Shown here: piece by piece, positions 53,781 through 62,017 of the stretch
Position numbering within the stretch: the first letter of the stretch is position 1
Layout of the letters: each line of letters opens with the position of its first letter
Source: Chlamydiales bacterium
GTDB lineage: Bacteria > Chlamydiota > Chlamydiia > Chlamydiales > Simkaniaceae
Direction: 5' to 3'
Assembly: GCA_024233515.1 (NCBI GenBank)
Contig: JACKPO010000001.1
Coordinates: 124,001-188,000 of the forward strand
Length of the DNA stretch: 64,000 nt
Program-made: the position numbers and the translations under genes
Notes under the pieces: generated by a model
What the model was told of the DNA's origin: nothing
Databases searched by the model: none
The model's input: only the letters and a program-made list of their open reading frames with translations

Positions 53781-54076
53781 TCGATTGGAGCTCTCTTTAA
53801 GGAAAAAAAACACAAACTGCTGAACCGGATCCTTTGCATCATTGGGATGCTAGGAGCGTGCCTTATGGGATTTTTCTCCATCTACTCACTGACGAGATGA
53901 AACCGGGGAACTTCCTTCCCCTCGACACATACCGTTTCACAAAACATTTGTAAGGGGCGGGCCCAAAGCTCCCGCTCTCCCTCAAGCGCATGATAGATTA
54001 CCATCTCCTCCCCTGTCTCCGTATGATGCGCCACACTGAGCACCTTATAACGGGCTCCTTTATAGTGCTCATACAC
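53781..54076. repeat. Right copy of the 296-bp direct duplication
   Basis: Matches 44077-44372 with about five mismatches. Here the permease part (53781-53900, last ~40 codons in frame, ending SLYSLTR-like SIYSLTR and a stop) is a dead remnant, whereas the DUF1653 gene is whole. The ancestral order was therefore permease and DUF1653 gene convergent and adjacent. Confidence 0.92.
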
Positions 54077-54133
54077 TCCACCCTTCATCAACTCCAAAGC
54101 TTCCTTAGAAAACGGCTGGATCACTACATTCAT
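53882..54133 (-). CDS. DUF1653-family protein
   Basis: 83 residues from ATG 54133, which has AAGGAG six to seven bases upstream; an earlier ATG at 54169 lacks this signal. The DUF1653 pattern is complete: GGVYEHYKGARYKVLSVA, HTETGEEMVIYHAL, LWARPLQMF and KEVPRFHL. Function unknown; members are small stand-alone cytoplasmic proteins. It is the intact copy; its 3' part is duplicated at 44178-44372. Confidence 0.88.
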   Translation of the reverse strand: MNVVIQPFSKEALELMKGGVYEHYKGARYKVLSVAHHTETGEEMVIYHALEGERELWARPLQMFCETVCVEGKEVPRFHLVSE

Positions 54134-54251
54134 CACTGACTCCTTCTTTTGAACAATAAATCTTTGCATTTTGAGAAAGAATTTGTCAAACTTACGGGCT
54201 ATCCAAACATTTATCTTGGAATGATATGGCGTCGAAAAACACTCAACTTGA

Positions 54252-54338
54252 CACTACGCAGAGTATGCCCTTCGTGGCAATGCAAAGCCCATTGGCGTTT
54301 CAACTTTTGAAACTGAACTTTCGATGATCCCCCAATGA
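54252..54338 (+). pseudogene. C-terminal stub of a DUF1016/YhcG-type nuclease
   Basis: In one frame this stretch reads AEYALRGNAKPIGVSTFETELSMIPQ (given here as three overlapping words: EYALRGNAKPIG, PIGVSTFETE, LSMIPQ) and a stop. EYALR-x-x-x-KPIGVS is the hallmark end of DUF1016 (YhcG) restriction-like nucleases. A stop lies four codons upstream, so only the tail is left. Its stop overlaps the start codon of the APH-like gene, which suggests the two were once an operon. Confidence 0.55.
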
Positions 54339-55204
54339 TAGATACAAAACTGGTTCAAAACCTCATCGCTACCCAGTTTCCTCAATGGAATGCTCTCCCC
54401 ATAACCCCCGTTCAAAACGGAGGATGGGACAACCGGACCTTTCATCTAGGAACCGAGATGGTCATCCGTATGCCAAGCGATAAAAGCTACGCTATGCAAG
54501 TTGAAAAAGAGCAGCTATGGCTCCCCCTCCTAGCCCCCCATCTTCCCCTATCTATTCCATCTCCAATTGCAATGGGGGCTCCTTCCAATGCATACCCTTA
54601 TCACTGGTCGATCTACCGATGGATTGAGGGTAGAACAATAGAAGACGAAAGCCCTTCCGCCAAACTGAGCTATGCAAAAGAGCTCGCCAACTTTTTGAGC
54701 GCTTTCCATAAAATAAAGACCGAAGGAGGCCCACCACCAGGATATCATAGCTTTCATCGTGGTGGAAATCTTTCCCACTATACCCCTGACATCGAAAAAG
54801 CTCTTTCCCTTCTTGAGGGAAAGATGAATACAGCAAAAGCCAAATCATTTTGGAGTCAAGCGGCCTCTACAAAGTGGACTCACCCTCCCGTTTGGGTTCA
54901 CGGCGACCTTAGCCCAACAAACCTCCTTGCCAATCACGAAACACTCACTGCGGTGATCGATTTTGGACAACTCACCATCGGTGACCCTGCTTGCGATCTC
55001 TCCATTGCGTGGACTTACTTTGATCCACAAAGCAGCAAAGTATTTCGCTCCTCCCTCGTCCTTGATGAGGCAACATGGCTACGGGGAAAAGCATGGGCTC
55101 TTTGGAAAGCCCTCATCCTTGCCTCAGGACTCATCAAGGGCCCTGATCGAGAAATGATCATTGCTCAAAAAATCCTCTTTGAGGATTTTACCTTAAACAA
55201 GTAA
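54335..55204 (+). CDS. Aminoglycoside-phosphotransferase-like kinase (APH/ChoK superfamily)
   Basis: 289 residues with the protein-kinase-like fold of the APH family. Visible are the N-lobe NGGWDNRTFHLGTEMVIRMP, the catalytic loop VWVHGDLSPTNLL (Asp and Asn) and the metal-binding VIDFGQLTIGDPACDLS. It closely follows the pattern of small-molecule kinases often annotated as aminoglycoside or macrolide kinases. The substrate is unknown and resistance is not implied. It runs in the same direction as the methyltransferase nine bases downstream. Confidence 0.85.
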   Translation: MIDTKLVQNLIATQFPQWNALPITPVQNGGWDNRTFHLGTEMVIRMPSDKSYAMQVEKEQLWLPLLAPHLPLSIPSPIAMGAPSNAYPYHWSIYRWIEGRTIEDESPSAKLSYAKELANFLSAFHKIKTEGGPPPGYHSFHRGGNLSHYTPDIEKALSLLEGKMNTAKAKSFWSQAASTKWTHPPVWVHGDLSPTNLLANHETLTAVIDFGQLTIGDPACDLSIAWTYFDPQSSKVFRSSLVLDEATWLRGKAWALWKALILASGLIKGPDREMIIAQKILFEDFTLNK

Positions 55205-55213
55205 ACTGACCAC

Positions 55214-55798
55214 ATGAGTTCTATCCAATATTACAACACTCATTCCAAAGCGTTTTACCAACGAACAGTGGACGCTAATCTAAGCGCCGTCTACGAAAAG
55301 TTTGTGCAAGCGCTCGGTTTCTCTGGGCATATTCTTGATGCAGGATGTGGCATTGGAAGGGATTCTCGGTTCTTTAGAAGCCAAGGATACACAACAGTTG
55401 CTTTCGATGGTTCTGAAGAGATGGTTCGCCTTGCTACCGAATCTCTTGGAGAAAATGTATTTCAGATGCTGTTTCAAGACATGGCGTTTTCCAAAGAATT
55501 CGATGGTATTTGGGCCTGCGCATCCCTTTTGCACGTTCCCTATGACGAACTCAGAAGCGTGATGAAAAAAATTCATGCGTCTATAAAACCAGGTGGAATT
55601 TTCTATGCTTCTTTCAAGTATGGTGACACCCATCGAGCTGTTGATGAGCGAGACTTTTACGATCAAAACGAAGAGACCATTGCACCTTATTTGGAAGGAC
55701 TCTTTGCTCCTATTTCTATTTGGGAGAGCGCCGATACAAGGGTTCAGGCAGCCAGCCCCAGACAATCATGGCTGAACATTCTTTGCCGCGCTATCTAG
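55214..55798 (+). CDS. Class I SAM-dependent methyltransferase
   Basis: 194 residues. Motif I HILDAGCGIGRDSRFFRSQG, the acidic post-I residue in VAFDGSEEMVRLA, motif post-II FQDMAFSKEFDGIWACASLLHVP and the KPGGIFYASF strand define a small-molecule-type methyltransferase. It is nine bases after the APH-like kinase and probably co-transcribed. Similar kinase-methyltransferase pairs occur in antibiotic or metabolite modification, but the substrate is not evident. Confidence 0.85.
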   Translation: MSSIQYYNTHSKAFYQRTVDANLSAVYEKFVQALGFSGHILDAGCGIGRDSRFFRSQGYTTVAFDGSEEMVRLATESLGENVFQMLFQDMAFSKEFDGIWACASLLHVPYDELRSVMKKIHASIKPGGIFYASFKYGDTHRAVDERDFYDQNEETIAPYLEGLFAPISIWESADTRVQAASPRQSWLNILCRAI

Positions 55799-55800
55799 AT

Positions 55801-55850
55801 AACGCGAATTCGGGATTAGACCTCAATGATAACACGTATCTTTTTGCTAG
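55801..55850. mobile_element. Partial copy of the 23483-23650 MITE-like element
   Basis: The first ~50 bases of the element at 23483-23650 recur here, beginning AACGCGAATTCGGGATTAGA, with a few changes. The other end is missing. The fragment stops shortly before the IS630 element at 55861, whose insertion may have removed the rest. Confidence 0.7.
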
Positions 55851-55860
55851 ATGACAGGTT

Positions 55861-56998
55861 ATACCATTTATCAAAAATAAAGTTTAGTGTATGATCTTTG
55901 GTTTTCAACCCCATGGAGAGTCAAATGAATACACCAGAAGACATACAATTAAAAAGTTCAGAAGTAGATTTTTTCTACCTTGCAAAGCGCGAACCTAATC
56001 CCAGAACACGCATACGACTCCTCGCTTTGGGCCATCTAAAAGCAGGCAAATCCAAGCAGGAAGTCACTGAAATGTTCCGGATTGTTCTCATTACATTGCG
56101 TCGATGGGTACTACGATTTGCTGCTAAAGGGGTGCCAGGGTTAAAGGAGCAGCCTGGTAAAGGCCGCAAAAGAAAGCTAGCTGAAGAACAAGAGGAAGCA
56201 TTTCGGCAACAAGTAGAAAAACTGCAGACTCTTCGTGAGGGTGGAAGGGTTCGGGGACAAGATATTCAGGTTTTGCTTAAAGAAAAATTCTGTGTTGATC
56301 ATGCGCTACCAAGTGTTTACCACGTACTTGAACGGTGTGGGCTCTCGTGGATTTCAGCACGATCAAAACATCCAAAATCTGATCCTTTGATTCAAGAAGA
56401 CTTTAAAAAAAATTTCAAGAAAAAGTAGCAGGAGTATTGCCAGAAGGCATTGCTTCTGAAAATGTTGAAATTTGGTTTCAAGACGAAGCAAGGGTTGGGC
56501 AAAGAGGGACGGTCACTCGGTTATGGGCAAGACGGGGTACTCGTCCCCGAGTGATCCGACAACAGCAGTTTGAGTATGCCTATATTTTTGGTGCTGTCTG
56601 TCCAAAAAAAGACCGAGCAGTAGGATTGGTTTTGCCAACAATTGGGATGGGATGTATGCAAAAACACTTAGAGGAGATTTCTAAGGAAATTGAGCCTGGT
56701 AATCATGCAGTTATTGTATTCGATCGAGCTGCTTGGCATACAACGAAAAAGCTGTGCATACCAAACAATATATCGCTACTACCGTTGCCTGCAAGTTCTC
56801 CTGAGTTAAATCCGACTGAACAAGTATGGCAAGTGCTTAGAGATCGATATTTAGGAAACCGTTGTTTTGATTCCTATGAGCATATTTTGGGCAGTTGCTG
56901 CGATGCTTGGAATGCATTTACCTCACAAGTTGGAGCTGTGCGTCAACTGTGTTCAAGAGAGTGGGCTCAGACTAAACTTTATTTTTGATAAATGGTAT
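55861..56998 (+). mobile_element. IS630-family insertion sequence
   Basis: A 1,138-bp element with perfect 28-bp terminal inverted repeats (55861-55888 and 56971-56998), the right one overlapping the transposase stop. It has split a FKBP gene, whose 3' part remains at 57017-57289. No exact TA duplication is visible at the ends as I place them. Confidence 0.9.
55925..56988 (+). CDS. IS630-family transposase (two frames, -1 frameshift)
   Basis: The first frame (from ATG 55925, GGAG upstream, to 56428) has the N-terminal helix-turn-helix (GHLKAGKSKQEVTEMFRI) and LAEEQEEAFRQQVEKLQ. The second frame (to 56988) has the DDE catalytic set: VEIWFQDEARVGQ, VIVFDRAAWHTT and PASSPELNPTEQVWQ. They join through a -1 shift around eight consecutive A at 56405-56412, giving EDFKKNFQEKVAGVLPEG. 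Full-length transposase of about 354 residues, likely active through frameshifting, although a simple A-run indel cannot be ruled out. Confidence 0.88.
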
Positions 56999-57016
56999 TA
57001 TTACCGTGTTATAGAG

Positions 57017-57289
57017 ATGGGATCTGAGCAGGAGATCGGTGAGATAAATGATGCTCCTTTAATTTCTTTCACAGAAAAAACTATGGACGGTAAAATCCTT
57101 TCCAAGAATCCTTTAGGAATTCGGCTTCCTCTTTCTGAAACAATTATTGGATTAAGAAAGGGAATGAAAGGAATGAGAACCGGAGAGAAGCGAGAGCTTC
57201 ACATTCATCCAAACCTTGCCTATGGAGAGTTTCCCAAACCCGAACCTAACTCTATCATCATCATCGAAGTCACCCTTGTTTCTCCTTAG
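57017..57289 (+). pseudogene. 5'-truncated FKBP-type peptidyl-prolyl isomerase (Mip-like)
   Basis: The C-terminal ~85 residues of an FKBP domain remain: IRLPLSETIIGLRKGMKGMRTGEKRELHIHPNLAYGE and the final SIIIIEVTLVSP strand, given here as two separate motifs (GLRKGMKGMRTGEKRELHIH; PNLAYGEF). The N-terminal signal, the dimerisation part and the first FKBP strands are missing, cut by the IS630 element. The short frame from ATG 57017 could still make a 90-residue piece lacking part of the active site. In Chlamydiaceae mip (CT541) sits near the same tsaE neighbourhood. The end overlaps the ispF end by 20 bases. Confidence 0.72.
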
Positions 57290-57758
57290 TGGTGACAAGG
57301 GCGTAGCACATGAGCCCTTCACCGCGGCCGAATGCTGTGAGGCCATCGCCGGAAGTAAAAGTGATTCCGACTTGATCAATCGTAAGATGTATGGCGCTTG
57401 CAACACTTTGACGGATATCGTCGGCGCGCTTTTGAAACTTTGGTCGTTTCCCTTCAATCGTTAGAGCGACATGCTCGACCGTTTGCTTTCCTAACGTTTT
57501 GAGTGCTTCCTTCAGATAAACATGACTGTCTGTGATCCCTTCCTTATGGCAAAGATCGATGGCGACTTTTCCAAGAATTGGAACGTGGGTTAAAGAAGTG
57601 ATCGCATTGCAAATAGCGTGGAAAACAACATCTCCATCAGAGTCTGCATCAAGTCCCGGCGCATCCTCAAAGGTAAGCCCTGCAACGATGCACTTTTTCT
57701 CCCCTTTTTCATGCTCAAATCTGTGACTATCCTGTCCAATGCCTGTGCGATATTTCAT
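57270..57758 (-). CDS. ispF: 2-C-methyl-D-erythritol 2,4-cyclodiphosphate synthase
   Basis: Fifth-step enzyme of the MEP isoprenoid pathway. 162 residues with the zinc ligands in GQDSHRF (Asp, His) and the conserved ADSDGDVVFHAICNA, HKEGITDSHVYLKEA, DDIRQSVASAI-type and TSGDGLTAFGRGEGL stretches. Normal length. Divergent from murA with an 88-base intergenic region. Confidence 0.94.
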   Translation of the reverse strand: MKYRTGIGQDSHRFEHEKGEKKCIVAGLTFEDAPGLDADSDGDVVFHAICNAITSLTHVPILGKVAIDLCHKEGITDSHVYLKEALKTLGKQTVEHVALTIEGKRPKFQKRADDIRQSVASAIHLTIDQVGITFTSGDGLTAFGRGEGLMCYALVTTKEKQG

Positions 57759-57846
57759 ACCCGCAAATTATAATCGTCTGATTTTTTTTCGGCTGCAAAA
57801 AAAAATTCCGTTTCAGAAACATCTGAAGTTGTTATAGTCTGAACTT

Positions 57847-59202
57847 ATGGACTATTTTAGAATCACTGGTGGAAAACCTTTAGCAGGGAATGTAAAAGCA
57901 GCAGGCGCAAAAAATGCGATCACAAAAATGCTTGTTGCCTCCCTTCTTTCCGATAAAAAATGCACCTTCACAAACGTTCCTAATATTTCCGAAGTTGAAA
58001 CGACAGTAAATCTTTGCAAAGAGATTGGAATGGAGGTTCAATGGGAACGGGAAAAAGGACGGATGGAAGTGATCACCAAAGAGATCAAATCCTCTTATGT
58101 TCCTCTTAATTTTACTGGTGCTAATCGGATTCCCATTCTGATGATGGGAGCTCTCCTTGGGCGGACACGGGAAAATATTATCGTCCCTACCGTCGGAGGA
58201 TGCAAAATTGGAAAACGTCCCGTTGATTTTCATGTGATGGCCCTTGAGAAACTCGGCGCCGTTGTTGAGTACCGCACCATAAAAAATGAGCGCGCCTATT
58301 TTGCTCACTCACCGGAAGGAATGAAAGGGAGCGTTATTGAACTCCCCTATCCTTCTGTGATGGCAACAGAAAATGCGATCTTAGCTGCTTGCCGCGCAAA
58401 AGGAAAAACTGCGATTCATGGCGCTGCCATCGAACCTGAAGTGATCGATCTTATCCTCTTCTTACAAAAACTTGGCGTGGTTATTTACGTTGATGTGGAT
58501 CGCACCATTTATGTTCAAGAAACGAAAGAGTTTTATGAAGTCGAACATAAAGTGATCACCGACCGCATTGAAGCCGCCTCGTTTGGGATGGCAGCGATTG
58601 CAACCAAAGGAAAGGTCTTTGTCGAAGGGGCAGAACAACAACATCTAATCACCTTTCTTAACAAACTTCGCCAAATTAACGGCGGCTTTTCTGTAAAAGA
58701 AAATGGGATCGAATTTTTCTATCAAGGTCCATTAAAAGGAGGGCTTCACCTCCAAACCGATGTTCACCCCGGGTTTTTAACCGACTGGCAACAACCCTTC
58801 GTTGTCCTCTTAACCCAGGCCCATGGAAGTTCTGTGGTCCATGAAACGGTTTATGAAAACCGCTTTGGCTACGTCGATACCCTCATCGAGATGGGGGCTC
58901 ATGTGGAGCGCTTTACACAATGCCTGGGCGATCGTCCCTGCCGCTTTGCTTCTCAAAATTATCAACATAGTCTGATTGTGAAGGGGCCAACCAAGTTCAT
59001 CGGAAAACAGATCGATATCCCCGATCTTCGCGCAGGATTTGCCTATGTTCTTGCTGCCCTTCTTGCCCCTGATGAAAGCCACATCACCGGCCTCCCCTTC
59101 CTCGATCGAGGGTATGAAAACTTAGAAAAGAAACTCCAAGCTCTAGGAGCCAATATTGAGCGGATCAAGGTCCCTCAAGAAGAACCTGCTATTGTCACAT
59201 AG
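57847..59202 (+). CDS. murA: UDP-N-acetylglucosamine 1-carboxyvinyltransferase
   Basis: First committed step of peptidoglycan synthesis. 451 residues with GNVKAAGAKNAITKMLVASLL at the start (KN catalytic pair), the catalytic loop VPTVGGCKIGKRPVDFH and DLRAGFAYVLAAL near the end, given as separate words GNVKAAGAKNA and DLRAGFAYV. The catalytic cysteine of the GGC-x-IG loop is present, unlike C. trachomatis MurA, where, as I recall, Asp replaces it and confers fosfomycin resistance. A TATAGT box lies about 10 bases before the start. Confidence 0.94.
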   Translation: MDYFRITGGKPLAGNVKAAGAKNAITKMLVASLLSDKKCTFTNVPNISEVETTVNLCKEIGMEVQWEREKGRMEVITKEIKSSYVPLNFTGANRIPILMMGALLGRTRENIIVPTVGGCKIGKRPVDFHVMALEKLGAVVEYRTIKNERAYFAHSPEGMKGSVIELPYPSVMATENAILAACRAKGKTAIHGAAIEPEVIDLILFLQKLGVVIYVDVDRTIYVQETKEFYEVEHKVITDRIEAASFGMAAIATKGKVFVEGAEQQHLITFLNKLRQINGGFSVKENGIEFFYQGPLKGGLHLQTDVHPGFLTDWQQPFVVLLTQAHGSSVVHETVYENRFGYVDTLIEMGAHVERFTQCLGDRPCRFASQNYQHSLIVKGPTKFIGKQIDIPDLRAGFAYVLAALLAPDESHITGLPFLDRGYENLEKKLQALGANIERIKVPQEEPAIVT

Positions 59203-59226
59203 TGTCTAGTCTAGTAAACTACTTCC

Positions 59227-60228
59227 ATGCATCAATGGCGGCACATTCAAAAAGAAAACTTTAGGAAGTTGAAGGAACTGGGAGAATACCTCAAGCTCGA
59301 CCTCTCCTATTCCTCGTCGTTTCCCCTTAACCTACCAAGGAGACTCGCGGAGAAAATCGAGAAAGGGAACCTGAAAGATCCCATCTTGAAGCAATTTCTT
59401 CCTGCAGACGAAGAAGAGAAAGCTCCTCTTTCGTTTGTCGATGACCCCGTGTGCGACACCTCGTTCCAAAAGACCCACCGCCTCCTCCAAAAGTACAACG
59501 GGCGGGCCCTCTTCATCACAACAAGCGCTTGCGCGATGCATTGTCGCTACTGCTTCCGCCAAAACTACCCCTACGAGAACAATACCGATTTTTCTGAGGA
59601 ACTCAAACTTATTCGAAGTGACTCAACCCTTCATGAAGTGATCTTAAGCGGTGGCGATCCCCTCTCTTTGAGCGATGCGACCCTGAAACGTCTTATTGAT
59701 GAGCTTGGAACCATCCCCCACCTCAAGTTTCTCCGTTTTCATACCCGCTTTCCGATCGGCATTCCTGAACGGATTACCAAGGAATTTTTGGACATCTTGA
59801 GATACTCCCCCCTTCAAGTAGTCTTCGTGGTTCATGTCAATCATCCCCGCGAACTCGACGAGGGGATCTTTGCGGCTCTCAAACAAGTCGGCGCCCTGGG
59901 AATTCCTCTCCTTTGTCAATCCGTTTTACTTTCGGGGGTCAACGATAATGTTGCCACACTCAAAGCTCTTTTTCTCACCTTAGCAAGCCACGGAATTCTC
60001 CCCTATTATCTCCATCAGCTTGACAAAGTGAAACAGGCCCACCACTTCGAAGTCCCGATCGAAAAAGGACTCGCCCTCATGGAAACACTTCGCAAAGAAG
60101 TCCCGGGCTATGCTCTTCCAAAATATGTTCAGGAAATCCCGTTTGAATATTCAAAGGTAGAAGTTACATCCGATCCATCGTCTTCAGACCGAGGATGTAG
60201 AGCCCCTGCTTTAGAATGCGACCGGTAA
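59227..60228 (+). CDS. epmB: KamA-family radical SAM aminomutase (EF-P lysine isomerase, EpmB-like)
   Basis: 333 residues. The radical SAM cluster motif CAMHCRYCF lies at about residue 103. It is followed by EVILSGGDPLSLSD, FLRFHTRFPIGIPERIT, VHVNHPREL and LLCQSVLLSGVNDN, all lysine-2,3-aminomutase landmarks. The length and the lack of the long C-terminal extension fit EpmB, which makes (R)-beta-lysine for elongation factor P, rather than catabolic KamA. No efp or epmA gene is visible here. The 3' end overlaps the convergent argS by 65 bases, an unusually long overlap. Confidence 0.85.
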   Translation: MHQWRHIQKENFRKLKELGEYLKLDLSYSSSFPLNLPRRLAEKIEKGNLKDPILKQFLPADEEEKAPLSFVDDPVCDTSFQKTHRLLQKYNGRALFITTSACAMHCRYCFRQNYPYENNTDFSEELKLIRSDSTLHEVILSGGDPLSLSDATLKRLIDELGTIPHLKFLRFHTRFPIGIPERITKEFLDILRYSPLQVVFVVHVNHPRELDEGIFAALKQVGALGIPLLCQSVLLSGVNDNVATLKALFLTLASHGILPYYLHQLDKVKQAHHFEVPIEKGLALMETLRKEVPGYALPKYVQEIPFEYSKVEVTSDPSSSDRGCRAPALECDR

Positions 60229-61900
60229 GTTCGCAAAGAACGAGGCGACTCGATTCTTCGGGAGCTCCTTCAACGCGACAATCGCGGAAAAAGGCGTGGA
60301 ACTTTTCTGCCAGATCATAGAGATAATCCGAGAGACGGTTCGGAAGGAGATCACGATCCATATGGGCAAGCGTCTCCCCAAATTGACGCAATTTCAGTCC
60401 GAGTGCCACTTCTGTGGGATGGTCAAGCTTGATCGGTGTCGTTGCAAAAAGGACATCGATATCCTTGTTGACCTTTCGCTTGATCCCTTGGATCCGGACG
60501 TAAGAATAGAGGAGGTAAGCCGCTGTGTTCCCTTCAAAGTTCAGCATTCGGTCATAACTAAAGACATAATCTTTCACACGGTGGCATGAGAGGTCGGCAT
60601 ATTTTACCGCATCGACCCCCAAAATCTGCGCCAGCTCATCGAGCTCTTTTTCATTTGCTTCTTGGAGACGTTCTTTGAGGAGCTCTTTTGCGCGGCGGAC
60701 CGCTTCTTTGAGAAGATCGATCAGCTTTTCTGTTTCCCCACTCCGGGTCTTGAACTTTTTCCCATCGGGACCAAGGACAACACCAAAGGGAACATGTTCC
60801 ACTTGGACCTTTTCGGGATCGTAGTAACCCGCTTTAGCAGCGGCAGCAAAGACCATTTGGAAATGGAGTTGTTGCCCAGCATCGACGACATAGATGATCC
60901 GGTCTGCTTTTTCGACCGTGACACGTTGCAACAGGGCAGCCGTATCGGTCGTCGCATAATTGAATCCCCCATCAGACTTCTGGAGAATCACGGGAAGCGA
61001 GGTTCCATCTTTTGATTTAAAACCTTCTAAGAAGACACATTTCGCTCCATCGGAAACTTCAATCACACCCTTTTTCTCATAATCTTCGACCACTTTAGGG
61101 AGCATCTCGTTATAGAACGATTCTCCCCGCTCCGTGAGTTTTACATCGAGGAAGTCATAGATCTCTTGGAATCCTTTGCGTGAGATCTCTCGGATCTTTT
61201 CCCATGCAGCAAGGGCCTCTTTTTCGCCCCCTTGCAAGCTAACCACTTGAAGCTGTGCCCGTTTCTTAAACTCGGGGTCGGCATCGAAGACCTTTTTCGA
61301 TTCGCGGTACCAGTTCATCAAAGAGGAAAGGTCGGTCTCTTGGTTTCCTGCAAGAACCTCCGGTTCATTTTCCTTGAGGTAGGTGATGAGCATCCCAAAT
61401 TGCGTTCCCCAATCCCCAATGTGATTGAGGCGGAGGACATCATGTCCCAAAAACTCAAAAAGCCTTGCTAAGCTCTCCCCAATAATGGTGGAGCGGAGAT
61501 GACCAACATGGAGCTCTTTCGCCACATTCGGGGAGGAAAATTCAACAATCACTTTTTTGATTTTAGTTAGAGGAGGAACGCCTAATCGGGGGTCACTAGC
61601 AACCTGAGTGAGCTCTTTTGATAAAAATTCCTTGGCAAGGGTGATATTGATAAACCCCGGCCCTGCAACTTCAAGCTTGTCGATCACTCCATCTTTTTCC
61701 CACTTCTCAACAATCTCCTCAGCAACCTTCCGGGGATTGGTCTTAAGCTCCTTGGCCACCTTCATTGCGGAATTGCACTGGTAATGACCAAACTGCTCAT
61801 TGGTACTTTGGGTCACATCCGCCATTGGCGCCTGATCGCCAACCATTTTTTTGAGAATTTCTGTTGCTTGCTTTTGAAGCGCTTCTGTTAAATTTTCCAT
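60164..61900 (-). CDS. argS: Arginyl-tRNA synthetase
   Basis: 578 residues, class I synthetase. The HIGH-type motif is HVGHLRS (in NVAKELHVGHLRSTIIGES), followed by NHIGDWGTQFGMLI. The substrate loop KFKTRSGE and the C-terminal anticodon-binding DALRA-like domain (DRMLNFEGNTAAYLLYSYVRI) are present. The lysine of KMSK is not in a canonical form, as usual in ArgRS. ATG 61900 is the start. Confidence 0.95.
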   Translation of the reverse strand: MENLTEALQKQATEILKKMVGDQAPMADVTQSTNEQFGHYQCNSAMKVAKELKTNPRKVAEEIVEKWEKDGVIDKLEVAGPGFINITLAKEFLSKELTQVASDPRLGVPPLTKIKKVIVEFSSPNVAKELHVGHLRSTIIGESLARLFEFLGHDVLRLNHIGDWGTQFGMLITYLKENEPEVLAGNQETDLSSLMNWYRESKKVFDADPEFKKRAQLQVVSLQGGEKEALAAWEKIREISRKGFQEIYDFLDVKLTERGESFYNEMLPKVVEDYEKKGVIEVSDGAKCVFLEGFKSKDGTSLPVILQKSDGGFNYATTDTAALLQRVTVEKADRIIYVVDAGQQLHFQMVFAAAAKAGYYDPEKVQVEHVPFGVVLGPDGKKFKTRSGETEKLIDLLKEAVRRAKELLKERLQEANEKELDELAQILGVDAVKYADLSCHRVKDYVFSYDRMLNFEGNTAAYLLYSYVRIQGIKRKVNKDIDVLFATTPIKLDHPTEVALGLKLRQFGETLAHMDRDLLPNRLSDYLYDLAEKFHAFFRDCRVEGAPEESSRLVLCELTGRILKQGLYILGLKTMDRM

Positions 61901-61982
61901 ACCCAACCATCATGTCTCTCCTCTATGAAATTGTCAAGATGTAAAGAACTTCTTTAACATAGAGAGAAACCTCCTATTCAGC

Positions 61983-61988
61983 TATACT
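61983..61988 (+). promoter_or_regulatory. Probable -10 box for the 62018 gene
   Basis: TATACT lies 29 bases before the start codon of the small membrane protein, in the divergent region after argS. No clear -35 box is seen. Confidence 0.4.
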
Positions 61989-62017
61989 TGTGTCAAAATT
62001 TTTACTGGGAGGTAAAA

